A DNA stretch of 64,000 nt. Origin: Rugalucina vietnamica. Its lineage: Eukaryota; Mollusca; Bivalvia; Lucinida; Lucinidae. Below, piece by piece: positions 34,958 to 45,425 of the stretch. The notes below the pieces were generated by a model. That model did not search any database. It was not told where the DNA came from and saw only the letters and a program-made list of their open reading frames with translations. The position numbers and the translations under genes are program-made. The first letter of the stretch is position 1; each line of letters opens with the position of its first letter. The stretch is taken from the NCBI GenBank assembly GCA_964017185.1, contig OZ024875.1:29955456-30019455 (forward strand), written 5' to 3'.

Positions 34958-35984
34958 TTACTGGATAGCATAGGTTAATCAAGAAAAGAAGACGCAGGGA
35001 TTGATTTAATTATGATAAAATCCTAAGGGCCCCGCCCATCGGGTGCTTGTGTCTCCAAGCAAATGGCCACTTGCTCGGCTATTCTAATCGGGCGATTAGC
35101 CATCGATAAAACTGACCAAACGGTCATTGACTTGCATACCGATCACTTTTCAAATACCGTTAGAAAGTTTGGTCAAGAGATGGTTTGGCTTGTGTAGTTG
35201 ATCCCTTGTATCGGTGATCCGTCGTTGAGCGCTCTCAGTCAAACCTGCTTAGTAGCAGGTTTATCGGTGTCTCAAGCATTAGGACCGCTTGCTCGTTAGA
35301 TCGGAGGATAATCCACTGATCATCCTTGACCGGGGGATCCGTTAATCCGTCGTTAATCCAGAGTTGATCTCCGGATCTCACGACTTTCGCACGTGCGATT
35401 CAACAGAGTTCAGCTGAGTAGAAGATGATCTTCGATCTTAAAGTGAATCATAACACCAGGCAAAAGAAATAGCTATCACATTTGTAAAGAACGAAGGTGC
35501 GAAAGGGTGCCATCTTCATGTCACATGAAAGGAAGATGCTGGCGGCCAATAATGAATTGTAGAAAAGGAGCAAAATAATGCCAAACATATTAAAGTATGA
35601 ACCTTGGAAAGATGTGACTGAGGGGTCCGCAAGCACTAATTCTGTTGCTATAACAAGGCATCAAAACACATATTTATGAAATTCCATAGGAATCGTCAAC
35701 AAGCTTAAAAATTACCCTGAACCTGAACACCTTAGGTCACGAATTCTCGCATAAGTGATAGGATTGCTGCTTCTTCATTTGTATGTTAGCCAGCTGACCG
35801 TCCATCATTTTGGTCATTTTGGTTCAAGCTTCAACGAAATTTCGCTCCGAAGTCCCAATCATCGCATACGGAAAGTAGATTTATCACTCCCTTATCGTTT
35901 GTTCCCCTTTTGTTTTGTCATCGTTCAAATGCATTTTCTTTCTTTTGATGGTAATGTGTTAGTTTGTCGGACTCTAACAGTTAG

Positions 35985-36050
35985 TTTGCCTAGGTGTTAG
36001 TTTGTCGGACTCTAGATAAAGAGGTCAAGGGTTCGATTCTTACAGACGCA
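35985..36050 (+). other. tRNA-like segment (Pol III B box) in arm B
   Basis: Contains CCTAGGTGTTAG followed by GGTTCGATTC, matching the better-preserved inverted copy at 36423-36487. The A-box region is altered here (TTTGCCTAGGTG). Confidence 0.5.
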
Positions 36051-36422
36051 GTGTTGTGTCCTTAAGCTCTAGACACATTTACCCCCAGTAGTACTGGTAA
36101 ATACACAAATAGCAGTGGCTCCGTCCCGGTATGACTTAAGAACTGTTGACTGGCAAGTTAAACAAACAAATAAAACTAAACAAATGACTTTACTTGTTCA
36201 AAAATCTGTTAAAATTAGTCTTGAGACACCGCCGAACCTGCTACTAACAGGTTTGAACGACGGATCACCGATACAAGGGCTCAACTACGCAAGCCAAACC
36301 ATCTCTTGACCAAGCTTTCTAACGGTATTTGAAAAGTGGTCGGTATGCACGTCGATGACCGTTCGGTCAGTTTTATCGATGGCTAATCGCCGGATTAGAA
36401 TAGCCGAGCAAGTGGCCATAAG

Positions 36423-36487
36423 AATCGAACCCTTGACCTCTTTATCTAGAGTCCGACAAACTAACACCTAGGCTACCGCCACATTAC
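36423..36487 (-). other. tRNA-derived segment with A and B boxes
   Basis: On the minus strand TAGCCTAGGTG fits the Pol III A-box consensus and GGTTCGATTC, 43 bp further on, fits the B box. That is normal tRNA spacing. The stems do not fold into a convincing functional tRNA, so it is called a SINE head or tRNA pseudogene. Confidence 0.6.
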
Positions 36488-37229
36488 CATCAAAAGAAAG
36501 AAAATGCATTTGAACGATGACAAAACAAAAGGGGAACAAACGATAAGGGCGATGATAAATCTACTTTCCGTATGCGATGATTGGGACTTCGGAGCGAAAT
36601 TTCGTTGTAGCTTGAACCAAAATGACCAAAATGATGGACGGTCAGCTGGCTAACATACAAATGAAGAAGCAGCAATCCTATCACTTATGCGAGAATTCGT
36701 GACCTAAGGTGTTCAGGTTCAGGGTAATTTTTAAGCTTGTTGACGATTCCTATGGAATTTCATAAATATGTGTTTTGATGCCTTGTTATAGCAACAGAAT
36801 TAGTGCTTGCGGACCCCTCAGTCACATCTTTCCAAGGTTCATACTTTAATATGTTTGGCATTATTTTGCTCCTTTTCTACAATTCATTATTGGCCGCCAG
36901 CATCTTCCTTTCATGTGACATGAAGATGGCACCCTTTCGCACCTTCGTTCTTTACAAATGTGATAGCTATTTCTTTTGCCTGGTGTTATGATTCACTTTA
37001 AGATCGAAGATCATCTTCTACTCAGCTGGAATCTGTTGAATCGCACGTGCGAAAGTCGTGAGATCCGGAGATCAACTCTGGATTAACGACGGATTAACGG
37101 ATCCCCCGGTCAGGTTAATGATGATGATGATGATGATGATGATGATTACGATGAAGATATGTACAACAACGGATATCTAGATAATCTGTCAATGAACAAA
37201 ATACATCTAACTTGTACTTTGTTTTCTCC

Positions 37230-40200
37230 TTAAATATAAGCAACATCTTCTGGCTTTACTGTAAACGTATATGGCCGTTGTCCGACACGCCAATCTGTAG
37301 ACTGCCACCTGTCTGGTGGTTTTCGTTTCCTCTGAGGTCTTGTTCGGGGCCTTCTCTGTATTTCTTGCCTCTGTGTCAATTGATCCGACTGAGGCCTTTC
37401 TCTTTCTTGGCCACTCCTCCTGGCTGGTATTATATATCTGGGTACTGCCTCTCTTTTCTCACTCACATCAGAACTAGAGTCTGTTGAATCGTCTGAACTT
37501 TCTTCTATTTCAGATTCTGGCTTCTCTGCTACTTCATCCTCTGGCTCGGATTCCTCTATAACTGGTAGACCGCAGAATGGTAATAGCATATTCCGGTGCA
37601 ATAACTTCTGCTTAGTGCTATTACCTTCTCTCTTTACTGAGAAAACCGGAATATCAGGTATCGGTTGGTCAACCACAGTGTAGGTGTACGGTTCCCATAT
37701 ATCTGACAACTTGTGTTTTCCTTTAATTCCTACTTTCTTAACCAGAACACGGTCTCCTATATCGAGAGAGGCATTTCTCACTTTCTGGTCGTAGTAATGC
37801 TTATACTTGACTCCTTTCTTCTTAGCTTCTTCTGTCGCCTTCTTGTAAGCTGTCCTGAGTCTGTCTCTAAGCTTGTCTGCATAGTCTTTCTGATTGCTGT
37901 TTTCTTTCAAACCTAGGAAGGCGTCTACTGCAAGACGTGGATGTCGTCCAAACATGAGGAAATAGGGGGAAAATCCTGTGCTTTCATGTATTGCCGCATT
38001 ATAAGCATGTGTAAGTGTTGGCACATATGCAGCCCAGTTTCCCTTCTTGTCCTCTGTAAGTGTTCCCATCATGTTTAGTAACGTCTTGTTAAACCTTTCT
38101 ACCATCCCGTTTCCCATGGGATGGTAGGGAGTCGTTCTTGTCTTTGTGATTCCGGCCAGTTGACAGAGCTTCTTAATAACCTTTGATTCAAAATTTGCCC
38201 CTTTATCACTATGGAGTTTCGCTGGAAATCCGTAATGCACAAAGTAGTTCTCGAAAAGGATCCTAGCTGTTGTATGGGCTGTCTGGTTCCTTGTCGGTAT
38301 GGCTTGTGCATAATGGCTGAAATGGTCTGTAATGACAAGGATGTTCTCAAATCCTCCCTTTGATCTTTCGAGGGAAAGGTAGTCAATACAGACCAACTCC
38401 ATAGGTGATGTCGATGTTATATTCACCAGTTCTGTAGCTTTCACGGGAGCAGTCTTCCTTCTTATACACCTGCCACATTGCTGAACTTTTTTCTTGATAT
38501 ATTTATTCATTCCAGGCCAAAAGAAACGCTGGCGAATAAGAGATATCGTCCTATCCCGGCCTTGATGCCCTAAATCATCATGATAGGCAGCGAAGATAGT
38601 CTCTCTCACAGAGGATGGAATAACGAGCTGATCAACTGATTCTCCATTGATTTCTGCTGTTCGATATAGCACATCCTCTTTCATCTTGAATTTCTCCCAT
38701 TCAAACAAATATCTTTTATCAACATCATTTCTTTCGACTTGTCTGACTGTCGGTCTCTGTCCTTGGTGTATCTGTTCCACAATAAAGTTGATGCTTCTGT
38801 CAGATGCCTGAGCCTCACGCCAATCATGCATTGATAGTGATGTCCCTTCTAACTGTTTCTCAGGTATTTCATCTTCTATACTACCGTTATCGTCTGGATG
38901 CATCAAGGTCTCTGAATATGGAGCTGTGTCCACTCTCATGCAATGACTAATGGCCTTTAGGACCTCTGGGAAGACGGTCGTTGTCTCGTTTTCCATCATT
39001 CTTGATAATCCATCCGCGTCGGCATTGTTCTTTCCACTACGATAACTAATGGAACAGTTGTAGTTCGACAACTCAGCTAGCCAACGTTGTCCAGTCGCAT
39101 CCAGTTTAGCAGTAGAGAAGACGTAGGTCAGCGGGTTATTATCCGTCACTACCTCAAAAGTGGCACCGTACAGATAGTCGTGAAACTTCTCCGTGACGGC
39201 CCACTTGAGAGCGAGAAATTCGAGTTTATGTGCCGGATAATTCCTCTCTGATGGCTTGAGGCTCCTACTTGCATACGCAACAACTCTTTCAGCACCATCA
39301 TGAATCTGGTAGAGAACAGCACCTATTCCTGTAGTCGATGCGTCAGTATGGACCTTGAAAGGTTTTCTGTAGTCCGCATATGCCAGGATAGGGGGACTGA
39401 TAAGCTTTTCCCTCAGTGTTTCAAAAGCATGTTGTTGCTGCTCTAACCAGGTAAATGGAGCCTTCTTAAGCTTTGTCTTTGGTTTGTTTCCTTTCTTGTT
39501 GTTGGTGCAGTGGCCTATGAGGAGATCATTTAGTGGTCTTGCAATCTTAGCGTAGTTCTTGATGAATTTCCGGTAGTATCCGGTGAACCCAAGAAAAGCA
39601 CGGACGTCTTTTACTGTTTTAGGTACAGGCCATGACTTGATGGCTTCCGTCTTTTCCGGATCAGTTTCAATTCCTTCCTCGGATACTACATGGCCTAAGT
39701 AGGTAACCTTTGACTTTAAGAACTCACACTTCGATGCTTTCAATTTCAGGTTGTGCTGGGAGAGACGTGAGAAGACTGCACCGAGTCGTTGTAGATGTTC
39801 TTCAACAGTTGACGAGAAGATAATGATGTCGTCTAAGTAAATCAAGCAGTCTCTCAAATTGAGGTCGCCCATGCAACGCTCCATCAAACGCTGAAAAGTT
39901 GCTGGAGCGTTACAGAGTCCAAAAGGCATTCTATTGAACTCGTAAAAACCCATTGTTCCAACCTGAAATGCTGTTTTCTCTTTGTCTTCCTCCTTGATCT
40001 CCACTTGCCAATAGCCACTCCGGAGATCCAGCTTAGTAAAATATTTTGCACCAGCAAGCAAGTGGAGCGTGTCATCAACACGTGGAATGGCGTAAGCATC
40101 TGTTTTTGTCCTGCTGTTAAGTTTGCGAAAATCTACGCAGAATCTAATCGTTCCATCTTTCTTCCTAACGATCACGACGTTGGACGAGTATGGGCTTGCA

Positions 40201-41318
40201 CTTGGTCTAATTGCTTCTGCCTCCAGCATCTCTTTAAGATGTTCTCTTACTTCCTGAAATATTGCTGGAGGGATTCTGCGATGTGGTTCTTTAAATGGTG
40301 TTTCATCTTTCAGGTGTATTTCGTGTTTGACTAGGTCACAATTTCCAAGGTCTGTTATCCCTGTTGAGAAAATGTGCTTCCATTTCAGGAGAAATTCTGA
40401 GACTTTGAGCTTCTGATCTTCTGTTATGTTTGCTGCGTCTATTCCTAACTTATTCAGAAACTCTTGATCATCTGTATAGTATTCTGCTTTATTGACCTGC
40501 TGCTGTTTGATGTTAACTGTCTCTTCTGTTCGTGGTACAGGGTCTACACTCCTCAAAACTTTCACCTCATGCAGTTCGCAAAGATCTGATTTTGGTCTGA
40601 CTTTCACTACTTTTGCAGACATGTTGAAGAGACGAACTTGGACTCTTTGATAGTTTCCTTTCTTTTCTAAAGAGACAACCCGGGGACAAACGCCAATTCT
40701 GTTTGAAGCTCCCTGAGTTTGTTCCGTAACTGCTGCTTCAACATTTTCTTTCTTTCGCACTAAGCCTGATATAGAAACCGTTTGCATAGGTTGGATGCTG
40801 AATTCAGTTCTGTTTGTTGATTTCACAATACCAACATGGCTTCTGTGTAAGGCAATAAATGCCTTTTCCCATTCATCTGGAATTTGGACTTGATCTTTCT
40901 GTTTACAAAGATCCTGGAAATCATCTATAGCGTTGGTTCCTACAATAACTGGTACTTCTAAACTGTACTCAGTCGTTGGGACTATAAGAGCTCCGGTTTG
41001 TATGGTATCTTCTCCTGTAAATGGTGCTCGAACATCGCACAAGATGCATCCAGAATATGGAATTGTATTTCCACCAGCTCCTTGAATTTTCAATCCAAAC
41101 TCTTCAAGCGAATGCAAGTCAGGCTTAGGGTTCATTTCCCGGTAAAAGTCTTCCGAAATCGTTGTGATCTGTGAACCACTGTCAATTAATGCCTTAGTTT
41201 TTACTCCGTTTATCTCTATTGTTGTTTCATTGCTTCTGCCGACTACTTTACTGAAGATATCAATTTTCTTGGGGCTTTTGTTGGCGTTTGTCCCCAGTCT
41301 GCCCCTCGACGGAGACGC
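37230..41318 (-). CDS. Ty3/gypsy Pol: protease, RT, RNase H, integrase
   Basis: The frame is open from the codon after the TAG at 41319-41321 to 37230; the first Met is at 41135 (1301 residues counted from it). An aspartic protease motif (LIDSGSQ) lies about 16 residues before that Met. Counting from Met1: RT about 290-470 with YLDD at 433-436, RNase H from about 590 (VHTDAS), integrase zinc finger HHCC at about 851-890, and DDE residues Asp918, Asp977 and Glu1013. All catalytic residues are present and no internal stop exists, which points to a young copy. It lies in the same frame as the preceding gag. Acts in cytoplasmic particles and then in nuclear integration. Confidence 0.95.
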   Translation of the reverse strand, partial: ASPSRGRLGTNANKSPKKIDIFSKVVGRSNETTIEINGVKTKALIDSGSQITTISEDFYREMNPKPDLHSLEEFGLKIQGAGGNTIPYSGCILCDVRAPFTGEDTIQTGALIVPTTEYSLEVPVIVGTNAIDDFQDLCKQKDQVQIPDEWEKAFIALHRSHVGIVKSTNRTEFSIQPMQTVSISGLVRKKENVEAAVTEQTQGASNRIGVCPRVVSLEKKGNYQRVQVRLFNMSAKVVKVRPKSDLCELHEVKVLRSVDPVPRTEETVNIKQQQVNKAEYYTDDQEFLNKLGIDAANITEDQKLKVSEFLLKWKHIFSTGITDLGNCDLVKHEIHLKDETPFKEPHRRIPPAIFQEVREHLKEMLEAEAIRPSASPYSSNVVIVRKKDGTIRFCVDFRKLNSRTKTDAYAIPRVDDTLHLLAGAKYFTKLDLRSGYWQVEIKEEDKEKTAFQVGTMGFYEFNRMPFGLCNAPATFQRLMERCMGDLNLRDCLIYLDDIIIFSSTVEEHLQRLGAVFSRLSQHNLKLKASKCEFLKSKVTYLGHVVSEEGIETDPEKTEAIKSWPVPKTVKDVRAFLGFTGYYRKFIKNYAKIARPLNDLLIGHCTNNKKGNKPKTKLKKAPFTWLEQQQHAFETLREKLISPPILAYADYRKPFKVHTDASTTGIGAVLYQIHDGAERVVAYASRSLKPSERNYPAHKLEFLALKWAVTEKFHDYLYGATFEVVTDNNPLTYVFSTAKLDATGQRWLAELSNYNCSISYRSGKNNADADGLSRMMENETTTVFPEVLKAISHCMRVDTAPYSETLMHPDDNGSIEDEIPEKQLEGTSLSMHDWREAQASDRSINFIVEQIHQGQRPTVRQVERNDVDKRYLFEWEKFKMKEDVLYRTAEINGESVDQLVIPSSVRETIFAAYHDDLGHQGRDRTISLIRQRFFWPGMNKYIKKKVQQCGRCIRRKTAPVKATELVNITSTSPMELVCIDYLSLERSKGGFENILVITDHFSHYAQAIPTRNQTAHTTARILFENYFVHYGFPAKLHSDKGANFESKVIKKLCQLAGITKTRTTPYHPMGNGMVERFNKTLLNMMGTLTEDKKGNWAAYVPTLTHAYNAAIHESTGFSPYFLMFGRHPRLAVDAFLGLKENSNQKDYADKLRDRLRTAYKKATEEAKKKGVKYKHYYDQKVRNASLDIGDRVLVKKVGIKGKHKLSDIWEPYTYTVVDQPIPDIPVFSVKREGNSTKQKLLHRNMLLPFCGLPVIEESEPEDEVAEKPESEIEESSDDSTDSSSDVSEKREAVPRYIIPARRSGQERERPQSDQLTQRQEIQRRPRTRPQRKRKPPDRWQSTDWRVGQRPYTFTVKPEDVAYI

Positions 41319-43208
41319 CTAGTAGTTTAACTCCTTCTTTTTCGTTTCATCTTCTGTGTTCCCATCTTTATTCCGTTTATGTATATCAAAAGGTCTTGGT
41401 TTTGGTTTCTCTTCGATTTTCTTATTCAACTCTTTCATGTTTTCTTCCATAACTGTTAACTTTTCATAAACTGTTTCTAAATTGACAGATTCTGGTGGTT
41501 CACTGTTTCCCGAAAATCCAATTTGAGTTTTAACTATTTGCTGTTGCACTCCAGGATTAAATTTCAGATCATTTTCCTCCTTTTTAACTTGACTCAGCAG
41601 TTCCTGGTAGTCACTTATATTAATAAAGTGAATCTGAGATCTATTCTTCAATTTTTCTGATCTCAGTCCCTTCCAAAACCTGTCTTTCAGCATGGTATTT
41701 GTATTTTCTTTCTTCAAGTAACCTATGTCTACAGCCTTATCTACTATACCCTGAAGTCTGAGTCCCCATGTTACCACGTCTTCGTTCTGCTTCTGGCTTG
41801 CTGTATAAAACTCCTGCATCATACTCTCTCCGCTTGCCACATTCCCGAATACCCGTTCCAACCTTTTCATAATCTCATGAATACTAGCTGTTGTTCCACA
41901 AGACATCAACACCTGCTTTGCTTGGCCTGTCAGGGATTTACGAATTGCTTGTGCAATAGCTTGATGAGTATGGACATTGTCATCTAAACAGCTTTGCACT
42001 TCAAACTTCCATACTTCAAAAGTACATTCTTTTCCCTGTCTTTGTTCGTTTCCTGAGAATGTTGAAAACTTCGGGAAAAACGGAGCCTTATCTTGAGCAT
42101 ATGCATCTGTTCCTCTGTCCACTCTTTTCAATCCACTTTGTTCAGAACATTTTCCTGTAGAAATAAGAATATTCGTTCCTGAAGCTATATTCTCTTTCCT
42201 CTCACATCCTATCTCAGCAGAGGTCAATATCTCCTTCTGTCTAGCTTCTGATATCTTTGACATATGATCAGTTTCCTGTTCGTCAGTACCTAACGATTTA
42301 GCAGCACTCAATTCCTTTTCTCTGACACTTTGATTCTCATCTATTACAGCTTCAGTTTCTACTATGCTATTTTCTCGTTTCTTTATGTTTAGAACTCTAT
42401 CTTCTAATTCTCTTTCCTTTGAAGCTAATGCTTCGTCATAAGCATCTGCTTTCTGTTTACTTTCCAACGCCTGTCTATGTTTCAGCTCCTTTTCTTTTCT
42501 GTCTAACTGTAGCTCTTTTTGTCTTATTGCCTCTTCTCTGGCTTGGATTGACAAAGCACGCCTTTTCTGCTGTTGTAGCCTATCTAACTGTTCTTGCATC
42601 ATTTTCCTATCAATTTCATTTCTCATTTCCTCTTCATAATCACTATATTCATCTATACTGTAAGTGCGATGTTCATTCATCCTTGAATCCATTGGGATAA
42701 ACTCTTCTGACTTTAAATCAGGTATCTGTTTTCTCGACACTGGTGCCCTCCGCTTAACATTCCCAGTATTTACATTTCTTTCTTCACACCTTTCAGTTGT
42801 CTCTATCCGATCCCTATCATAATATTTGGGTCTCGAATAATCGGTTTCTCTTTCTCTATACTTTGAATTTCTTGTTGAGGTTATTGGCACCTCACTTTGG
42901 CCAATAGTCCCTCTTCTTCTATCATCTCTCCTATATCTTTCTGTTCTTGCTTCCAATGGCGGATACGTTTCATTCCCAACAACATTCTCGTGTCCATATC
43001 GAGGAATATCATACTGGCTTACATGATGTCTATTCTCAACAGTCCTCGGCTCATAGCGTATGTCTGTTTCTACCACCGAACCTGGTTTCCTTCGACTTGT
43101 TTGTCCTTCATTTAAAGCCCCTCTTCTGTTTTTGGGTCGCTGATTCATTTCTATCACCATCTTGTCTATAACAATATCTAGGTGTATTTCCTCTTTCCCC
43201 AGTATCAC
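41319..43208 (-). CDS. Ty3/gypsy Gag, capsid-containing frame
   Basis: 629 codons as an open frame. The N-terminal half is Arg/Glu-rich and strongly coiled-coil (about residues 200-300). The C-terminal half matches the retrotransposon Gag/PNMA-like capsid pattern (FEVWKFEVQSCL, AIRKSLTGQAKQVL, FYTASQKQNEDVVTWGLRLQ). No CCHC zinc knuckle is visible. It ends in a single TAG, after which pol continues in the same frame, suggesting stop-codon readthrough. The true start is probably in the upstream frame (43108-44130), so a frameshift separates the two parts. Confidence 0.85.
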   Translation of the reverse strand: MILGKEEIHLDIVIDKMVIEMNQRPKNRRGALNEGQTSRRKPGSVVETDIRYEPRTVENRHHVSQYDIPRYGHENVVGNETYPPLEARTERYRRDDRRRGTIGQSEVPITSTRNSKYRERETDYSRPKYYDRDRIETTERCEERNVNTGNVKRRAPVSRKQIPDLKSEEFIPMDSRMNEHRTYSIDEYSDYEEEMRNEIDRKMMQEQLDRLQQQKRRALSIQAREEAIRQKELQLDRKEKELKHRQALESKQKADAYDEALASKERELEDRVLNIKKRENSIVETEAVIDENQSVREKELSAAKSLGTDEQETDHMSKISEARQKEILTSAEIGCERKENIASGTNILISTGKCSEQSGLKRVDRGTDAYAQDKAPFFPKFSTFSGNEQRQGKECTFEVWKFEVQSCLDDNVHTHQAIAQAIRKSLTGQAKQVLMSCGTTASIHEIMKRLERVFGNVASGESMMQEFYTASQKQNEDVVTWGLRLQGIVDKAVDIGYLKKENTNTMLKDRFWKGLRSEKLKNRSQIHFINISDYQELLSQVKKEENDLKFNPGVQQQIVKTQIGFSGNSEPPESVNLETVYEKLTVMEENMKELNKKIEEKPKPRPFDIHKRNKDGNTEDETKKKELNY

Positions 43209-44130
43209 GTGGCGTCGATTCTCTTTCGTTGTATTTTCTCTGATTATGTTTTATTTGTGTTTCAGACTCATAACTTGTATTCGGTTGATACATTGTGTCT
43301 TTCTGTATAGATGCTTTAACATTTTGCTCGCCGATCTGTAATTCCTGCTTTGCTCTTTCGCTATTTCGTCTTAACTCTGTCAATTTATCTTCCAGTATCC
43401 TTATCTCTCTGTCAATCTTTTCAAACATTTCGCAACTCTGCTTTCTTCTTCTACTCGTATCTGCTACTCCAGTGCCTCTATCATCTATTCTATTTGTCTT
43501 CACACCTGTAGAATCTCTAACTTTCTTATCTTGCTCAACCCTTCGAGGTTCTTGAACACAATAATCTGCATCAGAACGTAGACTATTTCTATCTTCTTGT
43601 CTCTCTTCCACAACTGTCTGTGAGTCAGGCGGTGGACCAACATAACTGTACAGGTAAGTATCCGTGTCTGATCTACGGTACTGTTGATCACCCATTTCTA
43701 TTTCTCGTTCAACTTTTGCTCTTTCTTTTAACACCCGCTGCACTTCACCATCACTAACAACTCTTCTATGTTCCTGATACATATTCAAATCTTCAATAGT
43801 ATCATAACTTTCTGACCTAGTAAATACACTATCCACTGTCCTACTATCACTTTCATATCCATCCATAATATCTGTGTATTCATTTGCATTCCTTGAATCC
43901 CTAAAATTCTGCTCAGTGTATTGTTCATCAACACTTTCTCCAGAAGAATAGTCTGGCCCTGTAAAACGTTGTTGAGCCGGTTGCTCCACAGTGTGTACAG
44001 TAAATGTTACAGAGCGTCTCTCACGAGCCTGTTGTTCACTAGGCTGTGGTGACACTGTTATAGAGCGTCTAACGTCTGGAGCAGTTTGTATTTGTGACGG
44101 TAGCTGTACTCGATCTCTTTTTGCATGTAT
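43108..44130 (-). pseudogene. Ty3/gypsy Gag, N-terminal part in a different frame, 5' truncated
   Basis: A charged, Glu/Arg/Ser-rich frame without recognised domains runs to a stop at 43108. It overlaps the next gag frame by about 100 bp and is shifted relative to it. Either a disabling frameshift or a programmed one; the sequence alone does not decide. Sequence above about 44130 belongs to the LINE, not to gag. Confidence 0.75.
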
Positions 44131-44825
44131 AAGAGAGGCTGCGTATACTACCTTGGTCCGGCCGCAGCTGGAATATGCAGCAGCCATATGGGACCCCAAC
44201 CATAAAGATAAGACCAAACAGATTGAGGCAGTCCAACGGCGGGCTGCACGTTGGACTGTTTGCAACTTTGACAGGACTTCTAGTGTTTCGGCCATGGTTG
44301 AAACTTTGGGTTGGCGAACTCTAGAGCAAAGACGTGCAGACGCACGGCTTTGCCTTTTCTACAAGATAATAAATAATCTTGTAGCTGTGCCCCTCCCCGA
44401 TTATGTCCAGCCAAACACTCGCCCATCCAGACGCGGTCATTCTATGACATTTTGCCAACTGTACACCCCAACAGACTACTATAAGTACTCTTTTTCCCCC
44501 CTCGTAATTGTGCAGTGGAATGCGCTTCCAGAAGAGGTTGTTAGCTCCCCAAGCCTTGACATATTCAAGGCAGCAGTTGGCAAGCTGCAACATTCCAAAC
44601 CTTAGATCCCAAGTATAGTTTGTTTTTAACCTGCTTTTAGCTATTCTTAACTATTTTAACCTATCATCTATCATCCCCTCACTATCACACTCTTTTCCCT
44701 CACTGTCACACTTTTTTAGCTTTTAGCCTCATCCTATTAACATACTTGGACTTTTTCGACAGCGCAACATGCCTAGAATGTCCGCGAGGGCGTATGGCAT
44801 TATGTAAAGAAAGAAAGAAAGAAAG
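44131..44825 (+). pseudogene. 5'-truncated LINE inserted at the gypsy 5' end
   Basis: From 44131 the plus strand reads as the C-terminal RT region of a non-LTR element (REAAYTTLVRPQLEYA, IEAVQRRAARWTV, WNALPEEVV), stopping at 44605. A 3' UTR of about 200 bp follows and ends in an AAAG repeat (44804-44825). Only the last 155 or so codons remain. The sequence just right of it (44826-44860) resembles the inverted complement of 35281-35313. Confidence 0.9.
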
Positions 44826-45200
44826 TGGATTATCCTCCGATCTAACGGGCAAGCGGCCATTTTAAAGCGTTTAACTTACTGATCGACCAACTGATTACTG
44901 GTTAACCTTAACCCGCTTAGAAGGTCCGAGCCTGCCCAGAAAATGTGGTTTAGTCAAATCATCCACAAATAAAAGCTTTAGTTCTTTGCAGTCTGGTGTC
45001 AGGGATGCGGGTTTAAAATTTAATTGTAGCAATTCTTGGTCCTTTAAATCTTTACATTTTGCAGCAGATATAGGGAAAATACAGAACATGGCCCCCGCCC
45101 ATTTGGGCCGTGAGAAAAAGATGGGCTGCTTGTTCCTCCTGGCAGAGCTTATAAACTACTGATTGACCACCTGAATACTGGTAGACCTGGGTCTGTATTA

Positions 45201-45425
45201 CGAAAACATGCCCATGCAATATACAGAGATTTTATTCATCTGTAACATTTGAAAATTTCATTGGAAAAAATTTGATATTTTTAACATTGCTGCTCAAAAC
45301 ATTGATTGTGGGTACACGTTAGATACGCCTCGCCTAGGCGGTTCTAACGAGTACCCACAGTCTATGTTTTGGAGCAAAGCTAAGAAAAGTAGGTATACCC
45401 CTGTATACCCCCAGTTTTCCTGATG
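45201..45425. mobile_element. ACATAGATTGTGGGTA palindromic MITE, copy 2
   Basis: Opposite orientation to copies 1, 3, 4 and 5. Centre GCCTCGCCTAGGCGG; flanks include AGGTATACCCCTGTATACCC. Confidence 0.85.

Larger units (their letters stand above)
35040..37110. repeat. Large inverted duplication beside the Ty3/gypsy element
   Basis: Arm B (about 35325-36045) is the near-perfect reverse complement of arm B' (about 36430-37105); a 62-codon open frame is identical in both (35448-35636 minus, 36803-36991 plus). A second pair, A (about 35055-35235) and A' (about 36240-36415), is also inverted. The order is A-B-spacer-A'-B'. The spacer (36050-36210) shows nothing recognisable. The left arm carries a duplication of about 30 bp near 35955-36000 absent from B'. 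It could be a foldback element, a rearranged transposon pair or an assembly artefact. Confidence 0.85.
37125..44130 (-). mobile_element. Ty3/gypsy LTR-type retrotransposon, LTRs not found
   Basis: gag and pol are read on the minus strand. The 5' end is cut off by a LINE at about 44130. On the 3' side pol ends at 37230 and is followed by a GAT repeat (37114-37145) and then the inverted duplication. No direct LTR pair or primer-binding site could be identified, so the element is incomplete even though pol is open. Confidence 0.9.

Noticed and set aside
35448-36991. Two identical 62-codon frames on opposite strands
   Set aside because: They are mirror images made by the inverted duplication; no recognisable protein features.
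35040-37110. Inverted duplication as the LTRs of the gypsy element
   Set aside because: LTRs must be direct repeats on opposite sides of gag-pol; these are inverted and on one side.
43108-44295. Continuous 395-codon frame running to 44295 as a single gag
   Set aside because: Sequence above about 44130 is antisense LINE; the apparent N-terminus is a chimera of two elements.
44895-45089. 64-codon minus-strand frame (NFKPASLTPDCKELKLL)
   Set aside because: No domain, repeat or splice evidence; could be a chance frame.
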